Part shown: one piece after another, positions 11,301-22,718 of the stretch | Position numbering within the stretch: the first letter of the stretch is position 1 | How the letters are laid out: every line of letters starts with the position of its first letter | Assembly (NCBI GenBank): GCA_019722365.1 | Contig: JADFUC010000892.1 | Coordinates: 496,001 to 560,000 of the forward strand | From: Lithospermum erythrorhizon | Taxonomy: Eukaryota > Streptophyta > Magnoliopsida > Boraginales > Boraginaceae | Direction: 5' to 3' | DNA length: 64,000 nucleotides | Made by a program: the position numbers and the translations under genes | Notes under the pieces: generated by a model | Database searches by the model: none | The model's input: the letters and a program-made list of their open reading frames with translations, nothing else | What the model was told of the DNA's origin: nothing

Positions 11301-14300
11301 GTTTTTCTGAAATTCTACCTGCAGGAGCAAATTGAGCGAGGTAAAACGTGGGCCAGAGTTACCTATTCATGAAAAGTTAGTCTCTCTTCTATATTGAGCA
11401 TTAATTATATGGCCTACCCATTCATGAAATATAGACGATGTTGAAGTTTCATGACTTTCCATTTATTATGTTCTTTCAGTGTTGAGGAAAGAAGTAATGT
11501 TTTTCCTTCCCTTAGCATGTTGGTGACATTACAACTTGGCATGATAGGCAGACTTGAAATTGATGTCCTGGTCCTGTTCGTGCACTATATTCTTTATTAA
11601 GATCAGTTGCACCATTCAATTGTGATACATATATGCTTCTCTTGTCACTTCCAACAATACTGCTCAGAGATGACTATGAGTAAAGATATAAGATAATTTA
11701 TAATGAATGAGTTCTGGTTGTGACATATATACTCCACAAACGATCGTATAGTAGGATGATCTTCACACTAAGATAATAATGTTTGTAGATACATTCACTG
11801 GGTAAAAGCATCTCCGTGGTTGTATGGAAATAATCCTCGTGATGAAGTGATGCCCATTGATGGGGACGATGGTTTCTTCCCTACAACTTTCAGTGAGTTG
11901 GTAAGCTTCAGTTTTCTAACATCTATTATGTTACTACATTATTACTACTTCTCTAACATTGAATATGAAAATACAGAAACCAGAAGTGGTCAACTCTAGC
12001 AGAAAATATCGTGTGCGGGTGTTAGTATGTGCTCCATCAAACTCGGCTCTTGATGAGATTGTTCTACGCCTTCTAAAAACTGGTATTCTTCCTGATTATG
12101 CAATGTGGTTTTTGTTTTGATTCTTATACTTTTCAGTGTTCTGTTATCAAATATAAATGTGGTTGTCTGCCCTCTTTCTCATGGCTGTTCAAATGATAAC
12201 TTGAGAGGTATTATTGAAATATGATGCCACACTTATGAAATTTCTCACATAGATTTTTATTTGGGTGCCTTGGTTGGTTTATGCACCCCTAACCCATATA
12301 TTGTACTTACCAGTGAAAATTCTCTTTGGACTAATATTTCAGATTTCACTTGCATTAATTTTCTCTCTTTTTTATTTTTTGTCCTGCTGGATAGTCTAAA
12401 AGGTGGAATATGATTAGGTTACTGAACAACTTCACTGCTTTTGATTATCAGGAAAAAGAAACTATATGAATGCTCTAATATTGATCCTCGGTTTTACTTG
12501 CAGGTATTCATGATGAAAATGACCATGTATACAATCCCAAAATTGTTCGAATCGGTGTTAAAGCACATGACTCAGTCAAGTCTGTATCAATGGACAACCT
12601 GGTGTGTAACTGGTCATGTTCTTATAGGCTTGTACTGCTATTTGTTCCTCTGAGATTAAATATATTTTATTTGTAGGTGGAGCAAAAGCTTGCTGGTATG
12701 AACACACAATCCGGAGACAAACAGAAACAAGGAAGCAGTGCAAAGGATAAAGATAGTATACGTGCTTCAATTCTGGATGAAGCTGTGATTGTATGTAACT
12801 AAGGATCGGTTCTGCATTTTTAGAAGATGCCCATTATTTCTTTGTGACTTATTGGGCTCACTGCAGGTGTTCTCCACCCTTAGTTTCAGTGGTTCTGAGA
12901 TTAGTAAACTGAATCGCAGCTTCGATGTGGTTATAATAGATGAAGCTGCTCAAGCGGTGAGTTCCAATGAACTTGATATTAAATAACATCTGCATCTAGT
13001 ATTGTACATCCACTTGATGTGTGCACCAGTTAAAGGTTAATGTAGTCAGCATCTGATCTTTTCCTTTCATAAATATAGACAGATGGGATCTGAATCCTAC
13101 ACTTATCACTGCTTCAGGCCTTCAGCCCCAAAAAATTATACGGAGTATATTTTTTAAGTTGAAGTTCCTTGTTTCTATGATCAAAGGACTCGGCTTCTCC
13201 TGATTTTCTTTTTTCCTTTTAAATTTGTCAATAGGTGGAACCTGCAACGTTGATTCCATTGGCTAATGGTTGCAAGCAGGTCTTTCTGGTTGGTGATCCA
13301 ACTTAGCAGATCAAATTATTGTATTGTTAGATCTCTGTAAAAATTATGTTCATTTACTCTATGATTGCTCTCTGGAGTGTTGATCGTGATTTATAATGTA
13401 GTTTGAAAGATATATCTTATTTATATTCTCATTAAACATGTCCTTCCCTTTCTGGTTGGTGATCCAGTTCAATTGCCAGCAACGGTTATTTCTACCTCTG
13501 CTACAAGTTTTGGGTTAGTGGCATCTACCGCTGGTGTGTGGATACTAGCGCTTGTTGTGCTTTCTATCCCCTCATTATCTTGTGTTATATTTTCTCTTAG
13601 GTATGATATGAGCTTGTTTAAAAGATTCCAAACTGCGGGTTATCCAGTAACGATGCTGAAGACTCAGTACCGTATGCACCCAGAGGTTTGTTGTCATCTG
13701 CTAATAAGATGTTATTTCAGTTGAATGCACATTGTTGATAAAAAATTCTAGGAGTCTTTCTAGATGATATGGTCAATTTTTTTCTGAGTCAATAGCCAAT
13801 TCTTGGCCACAGCTTTTGTTTAGAATCAGCATTCATTTGTCTCCTTTGAAATTTGTTTATATTCAGATAAGAAGTTTTCCGTCAAAAGAATTCTATGACG
13901 GGGCTCTGGAAGACGGGCCTGACATAACATTGCAGACAAAACGTAAATGGCATACCTATCGGTGCTTTGGACCGTTCTGCTTTTTTGATATACATGAAGG
14001 CAAAGAGTCTGAACCCTCAGGAAGGGGCTCCTGGGTAAATGTTGACGAGGTCGACTTTGTGATTGCATTGTATCGTGAATTGGTCACTCGATATCCAGAG
14101 CTTAAGGAAAGCTCTCAACTTGCAATTATATCACCTTATGCACATCAAGTCAAGCTTTTCCAAGAAAGATTTCGAATGTCATTTGGTGTAGAGTCGGACA
14201 AAGTTGTTGATATCAAGACCGTGGATGGTTTTCAGGTGAGTAGCTTACAACTAGTAATATTTTTTTCAAAACCTATATCGTTTTGCTGAGGTTAGATGAT

Positions 14301-15337
14301 TTTATGAAAAAAGGGACGAGAAAAAACCATGGCTATTTTCTCATGTGTTCGAGCAAGTAAAGACAAGGGTATCGGTTTTGTTGATGACTTTAGGAGGATG
14401 AATGTTGGTATCACTAGAGCAAGGTCTTCTGTACTGGTATGTCTTTGTTCATTGAATGTATTGCGACCATCCCTATTATGTTTTGCAGTGGATCCACTCA
14501 TAAGTATGCTTGATTCTTTCATTAGGTTGTGGGTTCGGCATCGACTCTGAAAAGAGGAGAGCACTGGAAAAACCTGATTGAAAGTGCAGAACAGAGAGGA
14601 GCAATTTTCCAGGTAACACTAATAAACTCACATGAATTAGTTTTCTCCTTGATGATTTCACTCTAGAGTTGGTATGAGGATGGTAGTTAACACCATGATG
14701 CGGCTTAGTTTGTTTTGGATAATTTTTGGTTAGGCGACTTATTTTGAATTAATCCAGTTACACTAATAGCTTAATCAATTAAAACAATCCAAAACAAACT
14801 AAGCCTTAATATACTAGCGGGCATGTGAAAGGTCCATATGGCGGGGGAAGGAATATTAAGGTGGATGGAGAGCACCTCTGTGGCTATGTTGGTTATAACG
14901 TTAGTTTTTGTCAGAGGAATCGAATCCTTTCCCCGTCCTACCAGAATTACTGGAGACCTTTCACTACATTTCTTGGCTTCTGTTGTGTACCAATGTAAGC
15001 CGAAGATAGGTGACCATTATATATGGAACAGTCACTTAGTGCCAAATAATTCTCTGACCAATCTTAAACATTGGCTAGCTCAGCCTTAAATCATTTGCTA
15101 ATAAGTTGCTTCTATTAGGTTTCGAAACCATATACAGACTTCTTCAGAGACGCAAACCTAAAACAGTTCGAAGTTATGCAAGCAATGCCCGCGAGACTTC
15201 AAGAACCACTAGAAGATATGGATATTGGCGAGCCGTTGGGTACAAGTTTTGATGATGCAGATCAAGGGCTACCAGAAGAACCTGACTGGGGTGGTGGCGA
15301 CGCAGAAGGCTTTGATGGAGGTGCTGATGATGACTAA
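8363..15337 (+). CDS. MAA3: MAA3/SEN1-like superfamily 1B RNA/DNA helicase
   Basis: About 19 coding exons encode roughly 810 residues, close to Arabidopsis MAGATAMA3. This is a nuclear Sen1/senataxin-type helicase linked to RNA processing and needed for female gametophyte function. Start MAIEKN at 8,363 leads into HRFYKIVLSWDY, the family N terminus. Exon 2 carries NTYEDVDDY and FEPLLFEEVKAQI. Motif I GPPGTGKT is at 11,132-11,155, CAPSNSALDEI at about 12,028, motif II VIIDEAAQA at about 12,930-12,956, motif III GDPxQLP at about 13,458, QYRMHPE at 13,665-13,685, the VDGFQ/GRE motif across the 14,235/14,314 junction, and RRMNVGITRA at about 14,394. The acidic tail ends at 15,337. Two oddities exist. 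The exon 1/2 phase only fits if exon 2 starts near 9,241. Motif III is interrupted by a 166-bp duplication-type insertion (13,282-13,447) containing an in-frame TAG. Identity is secure; functionality of this allele is not. Confidence 0.93.
8460..9735. mobile_element. Tandem and dispersed copies of a MITE-like family in MAA3 introns 1 and 2
   Basis: Phrases such as AAATATATC(A/G)AAAGATAGTA, GATTCAAATC(T/G)AAGTT and CAAAGTTTGTTAATTTTGA recur at about 8,600-9,200 and 9,540-9,735, giving several degenerate copies within introns. The same family appears at 33,170-33,545, 42,330-42,515 and 48,310-48,600. Terminal text like TACTCC(A/C)T suggests a Stowaway-type MITE, but no complete element with both ends was delimited. 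Confidence 0.55.
13282..13466 (+). repeat. 19-bp direct repeat flanking a 147-bp insertion in MAA3 motif III
   Basis: CTTTCTGGTTGGTGATCCA occurs perfectly at 13,282-13,300 and again at 13,448-13,466. It encodes the FLVGDP part of helicase motif III. Removing one copy plus the 147 bases between gives a continuous exon reading KQVFLVGDPVQLPATVIS, exactly the family sequence. The structure is that of an insertion with a target-site-like duplication, or a slippage duplication. Confidence 0.9.
14702..14805. mobile_element. Small foldback element in the last MAA3 intron
   Basis: GGCTTAGTTTGTTTTGGAT at 14,702-14,720 is perfectly inverted at 14,787-14,805, giving 19-bp arms around a 66-base loop. 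This is the shape of a very short MITE. It lies in the intron at 14,613-15,118, so it need not disturb the protein. Confidence 0.75.
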
Positions 15338-16550
15338 TATATTTTGAACTACTACATTGATTATTTCGATTTCAGCAATATATAAACATAGTGGAAACTT
15401 ATTTTAATGTAACCTCTTATAGCATCATTGCTCAAAGAAACATACAATTCAGTTAACCAGGGAATTTAAGGACTCGAGTGACCATTGTCGTGTTAAATTC
15501 GAAGTGTCGATGATCAAAACAAAAACAAACGTTTTAAAACTTAAATGATTGAAGTGTTGATGATCAAAACAAAAACAAATGTTTTAAAACTTAAATGATT
15601 GAAGTCAAGTTTATTGTTTTGTTAAATTCAAAACGTCGATGATCAAAATATATATTTTGAAACATAAATGATCGAAGTGTAAAGATTTCTATATATAACA
15701 CTAATTATATATTGTTGAAGGTTATAATGCCAAACAATTTCTTTTTATTTTTTAAATTGGCATGGAAAGTGACAAAAGAGGAGAAAATAAAATAACTCCA
15801 AAAAATTATGGTATTTTGTCGGATATGATGAGGTTGGGATCATGTACCGATGATAGTTTCAAAAGAGGACAAGTGGAATATCTTGAAGTATGAGAAAATA
15901 CAATTGAAGTGGCCGGCTTAATTATTCATTTTAGGATTCTTTTCTTTTTGTCCAGAACTATCATTATATTTCGAGTTGTACTTAAGATTATTATCTTTTC
16001 GAAACTTTGTTTATAGCTATCTTTAACACAATTATCCGCCCAAGAAATCAAATTTAATATTAAGGTGATGAAATATTTTTATAGAAAGATAAACTGAATT
16101 ATATACATTACGTATTTGGGATCTTTTAAAAATAGATTAACAAATTGGAAATTAAAATAAACACCCACTAGCCTTGTGCATCAATACTCCTTAACCCATG
16201 TCGAAATAACCTCATTCGCATGATTAACCCATACCGCGCCCTTTCTGGAATCTGCTAATTACAATGTTCAATAGCAGCCTTGAGATTAGTCAGAGTTTCC
16301 CCTCAAATCCAAATAGCTAGAATTTCGCAAATCTGCTAAATTCTCCAGGCATAACCTAGTTAACAAATTACGCCCCCGAACTCAAATAACTTCATTGAAT
16401 CACAACCTATCAAGTTCCTTTTGACTCGAACTTGAATTTATATTATTATTGTAAAATGATATATATATATATATAAAGAGATTTTAGATGCGTATAGTAA
16501 TAAAGCTAAAAGGGTCCATAAGTTGAAGCTTTGAAGGGTGAGAATATATT
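15338..16550. other. MAA3 downstream region with 50-bp repeats
   Basis: No gene. A 50-base unit starting GAAGTGT(C/T)GATGATCAAAA is present at 15,501 and 15,551, and a more diverged relative lies at about 15,601-15,680. The rest is AT-rich with a short AT microsatellite near 16,455. Confidence 0.6.
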
Positions 16551-16559
16551 ACAAACCTT

Positions 16560-16976
16560 GTTTGTAAGGCGGAGGTCGTTGACAGAATATAGGGAGGAGG
16601 TCGGTGACTTAATGGAGAGAGGAGGCGGGCTTTGGAGTGAGAAGGAGGATGGTCGCGGAAAGCTGGGGTTGAGATTCATTAAGTGTTAGGTGGGGGGAAT
16701 GTTGTACTTGATTTTGGCCGGGAGGGTATTGGTGATGACCCTTGCCTTTATTTTGGTTATTCGGTCAGGAGGGTGTTAGAGTGCTTGGAAGGTGTATGGG
16801 GAAAGGAAATGAAAAAAGGGAGGGGAGAGGGTAGTCCTTTAGTGGGGTGGGGGGCAATGGAAGCAGATGGTAGGGATGGAGGGAGGAAGTCATGGTATTG
16901 AAGGGGTGGTGGAGGTTGTGGTGGTGGTAGGGTGCTTTTTGGGGGTTGGGGGAGGGGGAGTGTTGGGGGTCTGGGT
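16560..16976 (+). other. G-rich plus strand with quadruplex-forming motif
   Basis: About 400 bases are strikingly purine- and G-rich on the plus strand. The right end (about 16,940-16,974) has runs of five, five, five, five and three G separated by one to five bases, matching the usual four-tract quadruplex pattern. A 72-codon open frame (16,683-16,901) is a by-product of this composition, and its translation resembles nothing. Confidence 0.6.
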
Positions 16977-18400
16977 TTATTTTTAATTTTTAATTTGTTA
17001 ATGTATTTTCAAAAAGACCTCAAATATCTAATATATATGTAATTTCAAATTTGTCCTTTTATTAAAACATATTCCTTTAATTTTAATAGAAAAAATTGAT
17101 TTTATGGGATAATTTGAAAATAAAGATAACTTAAGATGCAAGTTTAAAAGAATAATAGTTTTAGGGGAAATATTAAAAAATAATAATAGTTCAGGGCAAA
17201 AATAAAAGAAGACTTCATTTTACTGATATTTTATTGTTTGTGAGTCAACTATCGACATGAAAATAACAATCTTGCATGATTTTGACCTTTTCCGCTATCA
17301 TATTAGTAGGTGATATTTATCGACGAATGCTTCTATTACACTCATAGTTTTTAAAGAATTCATAAAAAAATTGAAATATTTGTGATATTCTTAACTAAAT
17401 GACAATTTTACGATAAAAAGAATATTCTGTTGTTTAAGTTATGCAATTTTGAGCTTTTTTGAGCTTTTTCGTAATTGAATTTGATCGTAGATATTTTTAT
17501 TTGTGTCTTTATAATATTTGATAAAAATATATCGATGAAAATAGTTTAAAATATATTTTTTATTGATATATTTTTAAATAAAATATTATACTTGACAAAA
17601 TATTTATTCAGATTAAGGATTCGATCGTAAAAATAAAAAATCAATATGATACTTTTAATAACGAAGAAAGTTTTGAAATATTGGGGTTGTCATACCATCG
17701 AAAAATATCACCACAATACCGACTCAAACTTAGGTCCAAATAGGAAATAATTCGATTCAATCAATTAAAAATTCATAGGTGTGTAGCATTTGACAAGTCT
17801 AAAAAGTGCATAATGATTGAAAAATCCGATATTTATCATCATATACTCAACTCAAAATCCAAATTAATTCATCTTTAATTTTTTTTAAAAATATTATATA
17901 ATTCGATATTCAAAATAAACGGATAATTATCTGATTTACTATAATCTCTAAAATCTAGATTTTCATGCTCTCGGTATAAGCTAACTAATAAATAATTAAA
18001 TGTTAATTATCTACAATCAATCGGAAGCAGCGTCAAATAATTAATTAAATGCTTAAATATTTCATATGAATATAAATATGGCGATTTCACGTAGAATCTA
18101 AATATCCATGATAAACATAAATTTTGCAAAATATTTCATTGTTATAAAGCTGACTTTTAGCATGATAAGTTCTGATACAAAGTCAGAATATTAAATTTGA
18201 TGAAAAAAGTGCACAAAGTGGTCCATTATATATTTTTGTCCTAATCTTTCAATTCATTGCACTTAACCAAAGCCTGCAATTATTATTATATATTTATATT
18301 TCTACACAATTTTCAAAAAATAAATAAGCACTCAATTACTACTTCGAGATTCCTCTTCTTCTTTCTTGATTCTTCTCATTTGATACTGAAAAATCTGAAA
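16977..18400. other. AT-rich gene-free sequence
   Basis: No credible coding frame. A MITE-like phrase (AAAATATATCGATGAAAATAG) occurs near 17,525. The last few hundred bases presumably include the bZIP promoter. Confidence 0.5.
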
Positions 18401-18404
18401 AAAT

Positions 18405-18958
18405 AAGCTCAATTTTCCATTTTGGTATTGTTTTGTGAAGTAGAAAATATATATAAAGGGGTTATTTTATGTTGAATTATTGATAAAAAGCTGAATTTTC
18501 CATTTTGGTATTGTTTTCTGAAGAATAAAATATATAAAAGAGGTTATTTTGTACTGGAAACTTCATAAAAAGCTGAATTTTCCATTTTGGTGTTGTTTTT
18601 TGAAGAAGAAATTGCATAAAAAGAGGATATTTATGCTAAAATATTGAAAAAAAAGCTGTATTCTGAGTTGAAACTGTTTTGGAAAAAGTAAAAAATAAAT
18701 AAAAAGATTACCATTTTGGTTTTTAGGTTGAAATCTTGAAAAGAAGCTGAATTTTGAGTTGAAATAGTTTTGGAAAAAGTAAAAAATAAAAATAAAGAGG
18801 CCCATTTTAGTTTTTAAGCTGAAATCTTGAAAAAAAAGCTGAGTTTTTAAGTTGAAATTGTATTGGAAAAAAGTAAAAAATAAATAAAAAGACTTTACCA
18901 TTTTAGTTTTTAGGCTGAAATCTTGAAAAAAAGCGAGTTTTTGAGTTGAAATTGAAGA
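18405..18958 (+). repeat. Compound minisatellite upstream of the bZIP start
   Basis: Two related repeat types lie in tandem and end about 50 bases before the ATG at 19,005. The first (about 78 bp, roughly three copies, 18,405-18,650) contains GCTGAATTTTCCATTTTGG. The second (about 90-100 bp, roughly three and a half copies, 18,650-18,958) contains GAGTTGAAAT, TTGGAAAAAGTAAAAAATAA and GGCTGAAATCTTGA. They would fall in the leader or core promoter. The 160-codon minus-strand open frame here is an artefact of the repeats. Confidence 0.85.
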
Positions 18959-19004
18959 AAAGACATAAAAATCGGATCTTTTTGTAGCTAGAAATTCGGC
19001 AGAT

Positions 19005-21515
19005 ATGGCTTCATCTAAGGTTATGGTCAGTACAGCACCGACCAATCCGGATCTGCCACGTTATGTTCGTAACCATAATTCTTCCTCTGCCTTTTCCACT
19101 CACTTCCCAAATTCTGTCATGTTTCCTTCTACTCATCAGCTTAATGGTTCTTTGGGTTCAATGAATATGGAGGATGTGTTGAATACCATGTATAGTGAGC
19201 CTACTGATATTGATGAAGGTGGTGGTTTTGATGGAGGTGGTGGTGGTAGTGGTTGTGGTGGTGTTAGTGGGGGTGTTTGTGGTGGTTGTAGTGAGGTTGT
19301 GGTGGTGGAGGGAGTTGGGGGAAGTGGGGTGGGGGAGATTGGAAATGGTGGGCAAAGCGTAGTTGGGGGGGAGAATAATGAGGCAATGACATTGGAGACT
19401 TATTTGAAAAAGGCAGGTGCTGTGACTGAGGAGGATATAAGGGTACCTGGGGGGGTTGTTGAGGTGGCGGGGGCGACGACGGGGAATTATGGGATGGAGG
19501 GGTTGATGAATTATGGGATGCAGAATTGCCCGAGTGGCGGGGTTTGGTGTGGAGGGGTTTGGGAATGGGATGGTGGGTGTTGGAGGGAGTAGTGGTGGTG
19601 CTGTGGTTGTTGCTAGTGTTGGTGGTGGGAGAGGGAAGAGGAGGGCTGTGGAGGAAGTGCCTTTGGATAAGGCTACACAGCAGAAGCAGAAGAGGATGAT
19701 CAAGAACAGAGAATCAGCTGCAAGGTCAAGAGAGAGGAAGCAGGTATATATGCTTAGCGTTCTCGATTAATTTTGATTTCCCTTTGGAGTTCTTGTTGTT
19801 TGAGATTTATATTACCCAGCTTCAATCGAAATGGGCAATTCACAATGCACATGTTTTAACATACATTGTGAAGTAGTAGATAGTAGTTTGCGTTGCACCC
19901 TCGCTCTTTGGATGAATTCGGAAAACGGCCTTTGTTATCACAGGATTAAGTAGGGTCTTAATAAACCCACTGTAGGTGGGAGAAGCGCTTTAAAGCGTTA
20001 GGCGTGTTATGTTATTGTTATGGTTTGATTTCCCTTTGGAGCTCTTGTTGTGATTTGGTAGTTACTATGCATTACTTGAAAACATGTAGGCTTATACAGT
20101 GGAATTAGAAGCTCTGGTGACGAAATTGGAGGAAGAAAATGCCAGGCTGATAAAAGAAGAGGTACAGATTATCATTGGCTTTTATCTTTATTTGCTTTTA
20201 TATTGTACTCTGCAAATTAACTTAACAATGTAGGGACATGTTTTGGGTTCAATTAAGCATGTTCAGTTTCAAAATTTGGCTGTTCATGTCGTCCTAGTTA
20301 AAATTAGAATAGGATTATTTATAGGGTGCATGTCTCACGATGAAATGATAAAATGAGATCGGTTAAAAACTCCTATTGGTGTGAGTGATATCAACCAATC
20401 AAATCAAGCCTAATAGACTCCTGATGCTATTCTAGTTTCATACTTTCATGAGGCATTGCAGCCACATACACATGTATTGTAAGGGCTTCTCCTCTCTTTT
20501 TTTCTTTTTTCTTTTTCAAGATGTGTATCTGTCATCTTGTTGAAGGCAGTTATGGTTTTCGTCTTTGAGGGTATCTCGGACGATGATCTTGGCAAGCCTC
20601 TCAAGTGTTTTTGATAGCCCAACAACAAAATTTCTCATGGTTCGAGATTGCTAGATAAAGATATGTTATCAAATAATCTTTATATTGAATATAAACTAAT
20701 TTGCAACATATTTGGGTTGAATACTTGAATTTGAAGTTCCTAAATGGTGATGATGTTCTATTGGTGCAGGCTGAACTGAAGAAGCAGAGACTCAAGCAGG
20801 TAACTATTGGTTCCTAACTTTCATTATAAATGCATCCGGGATCCATTTCGTCATCACTGCATTTGGCCATTATCTCTGCATGTCCTTTCCAATTCCATTT
20901 TAGCTTCTCGTCGCAAGTGTTATTACTGTGCAAATAGTCAGTTGTTGGTCAAAAGCTGATAAATGAATTCCAAGACGAAATACGTTGCAATATGTTGGTC
21001 CAGTTCTATCTACCAATTCTAATTGAGCTGGATATTTCCCCTGTTTCATTTAGGTCTCCTTTTCTGTTAAGCTGATCTTAGGCAGGATTTAATGAGCTGA
21101 GAAATTGAAATGACAAATAATCTTATAGTAGTTGGCAACTTCATCTTGCATGGTGCACTCCTTTAGGATGAGATTGATCTAGGATTGCACAGACAAGATA
21201 TGACTAGTGATATTTGTTTTCTTAGTGGTATTTGTGCATGCACTATCCTTCATATGTGTGCCAAAATAAATTAACACACAAGCTTGCCTCTTTCCCAAGA
21301 GAAAAAAACCCGAAGACACTTCAGTTATTTAATGGCTATTGGATGTATAGTTTCGGTCCCTACTTGTTGATCTCGATTTTGGCCAACTTCTATACCCTCG
21401 TGCCATTCGACTTACTCATTAACGTTTGCAGCTCATAGAGAAGGTGAAACCAGTGGTAGAGGAGAGAAGACCACCCAAAGCTGTAATGCGTCGGGCGCGT
21501 TCCATGACTTGGTAG
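19005..21515 (+). CDS. GBF4: GBF4-like group A bZIP transcription factor, exon 1 frameshifted
   Basis: Exons 19,005-19,743, 20,090-20,161, 20,770-20,799 and 21,432-21,515 join in phase. The N-terminal half is Gly-rich and contains MTLETYLKKAGAVTEEDI, a group-A conserved block. The basic region KRMIKNRESAARSRERKQ (end of exon 1) binds ACGT-core G-box/ABRE elements, and the leucine zipper (VELEALVTKLEEENARL) spans exons 1-4. The protein ends RRARSMTW, like the short C-terminal phosphorylation/14-3-3 motif of this family. The intron positions and tail match the GBF4/At5g44080 subgroup of ABI5/ABF-related factors. The reading frame from the ATG hits TAG at 19,590, while the basic region is in the +1 frame. 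One extra G in the run near 19,538-19,541 would explain it. Either an assembly indel or a broken allele. Confidence 0.88.
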
Positions 21516-22330
21516 GTCATTTTATCCGAGGCGAGCAAATAAAGGTAGACAAACTGCTCTGGTTGCAGGAAAGAAAACATCTGAAATTCAATTATCAAGG
21601 AGAAGTGAAGTGATTAAGGTTACGGTCTCAAATATGATGATGTAGGTCTTGTGTGTATATAGGTACTAATGATCCTTGATTAGTTGTAATAAAAATAATA
21701 ATCTAGAGGAATCCTTGATGAGCACATGTGTTAAGTGTTGTTAGGAAATCAAATTTTATACATAGAACAATGTTGAGTTTCATGTGTGGTTGAAGTATAG
21801 ACTAAATTTTGTTCCATCTTTCATTATTCAGTCTTTTTAGCAAGATTAAAACAACATTAATGCAACTCCAAAATGATTTGCACTTTATAGTTGCATTCAT
21901 CAACTTATAAAACATGAAATGATTCCTCGTTTCGATGAATATGTCATTCAAATAAGAACGTTTTTTGATAAATGTCATTCAAATAAAAATGGAGTAAAAA
22001 TTTAGTGTATTATAAGGGGTTAAATTGGAGTGTTTCATAGGCTCATACCTTACATTATTATTACTTCTAATAAGAAAATACCATAGTGCAAAGTACATTA
22101 CATCAATTAACATTTAATTAGAAGATTGTAGTTGCAGGCAAATGAATTGCAGCTCAAGGATGTCCTAGTCCAGAGATTTTCCCCAACTGCTCACTAGTTT
22201 TGAATCAAAAGAAAATGTCAAATATATATATGAGATAATCCCAGATGATCAGCCAGTGCGTGCTTGATCTTATGGGTTGGGAAATAATAATAAATATATA
22301 TTATATTATATAAACAAAGAGTATAATGCC
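21516..22330. other. Convergent 3' intergenic region
   Basis: Lies between the bZIP stop and the stop of the minus-strand cysteine-rich peptide gene. It should hold both 3' ends. Nothing else recognised. Confidence 0.5.
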
Positions 22331-22718
22331 CTAAAAGATTAAATAAACAAGAGTTTTGAGATCTGCAGAGCATCTTATACTGCACTTCCTATCACAACGA
22401 GCCATCAGCCTAGCTGAAATTGTTTACAAGATCAAAGATTAATAGCAATGAGTTATTTAAGATGGGGTGGGATGGTGGTGCGTCCGCATAGTCAAATATA
22501 TTGAAAATTTAATGGTATCGCGTGACACCATATGCATCTTCGGGAGGAAATTGAAAACGTAAACTATAAGAATGGAGGAAGGTAAGCTTACTATCAGGGT
22601 TGACACAACCAGTGGAACAAGCATCATAGCAATCAAAGGCATCTGAAGAAATGCTCTGAAAGTTTGCAAATAATGCAAGAAAGAGCAAAGCAAATCCTAC
22701 AAGTGTTTTCTTCTCCAT
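22331..22718 (-). CDS. Small secreted cysteine-rich peptide, thionin-like family
   Basis: Two exons, 22,718-22,592 and 22,413-22,331, joined through a GT-AG intron in phase 1, give a 69-residue product. Residues 1-27 form a classic signal peptide (basic start, then a Leu/Ala/Phe core). The mature part has two matching triplets of cysteines, each C-x3-C-x3-C, one at the end of exon 1 and one in exon 2, separated by about 13 residues. That pattern and the FDCYDACSTGC start resemble plant thionin-like or putative small cysteine-rich secreted peptides. The family is usually presumed to act in defence or signalling outside the cell. No function is established here. Splice phase and cysteine symmetry support a real gene despite its size. 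Confidence 0.75.

Noticed and set aside
16683..16901. 72-codon G-rich frame
   Set aside because: Composition artefact in the quadruplex-prone block, with no homologue-like motif.
18563..19045. 160-codon minus-strand open frame with repeated FFQDFSLKTKM
   Set aside because: It is the reverse reading of the leader minisatellite upstream of the bZIP gene; repeat period keeps the frame open.
19158..19703. 181-codon minus-strand frame
   Set aside because: Shadow of the Gly-rich bZIP exon; the bZIP basic region is on the plus strand.
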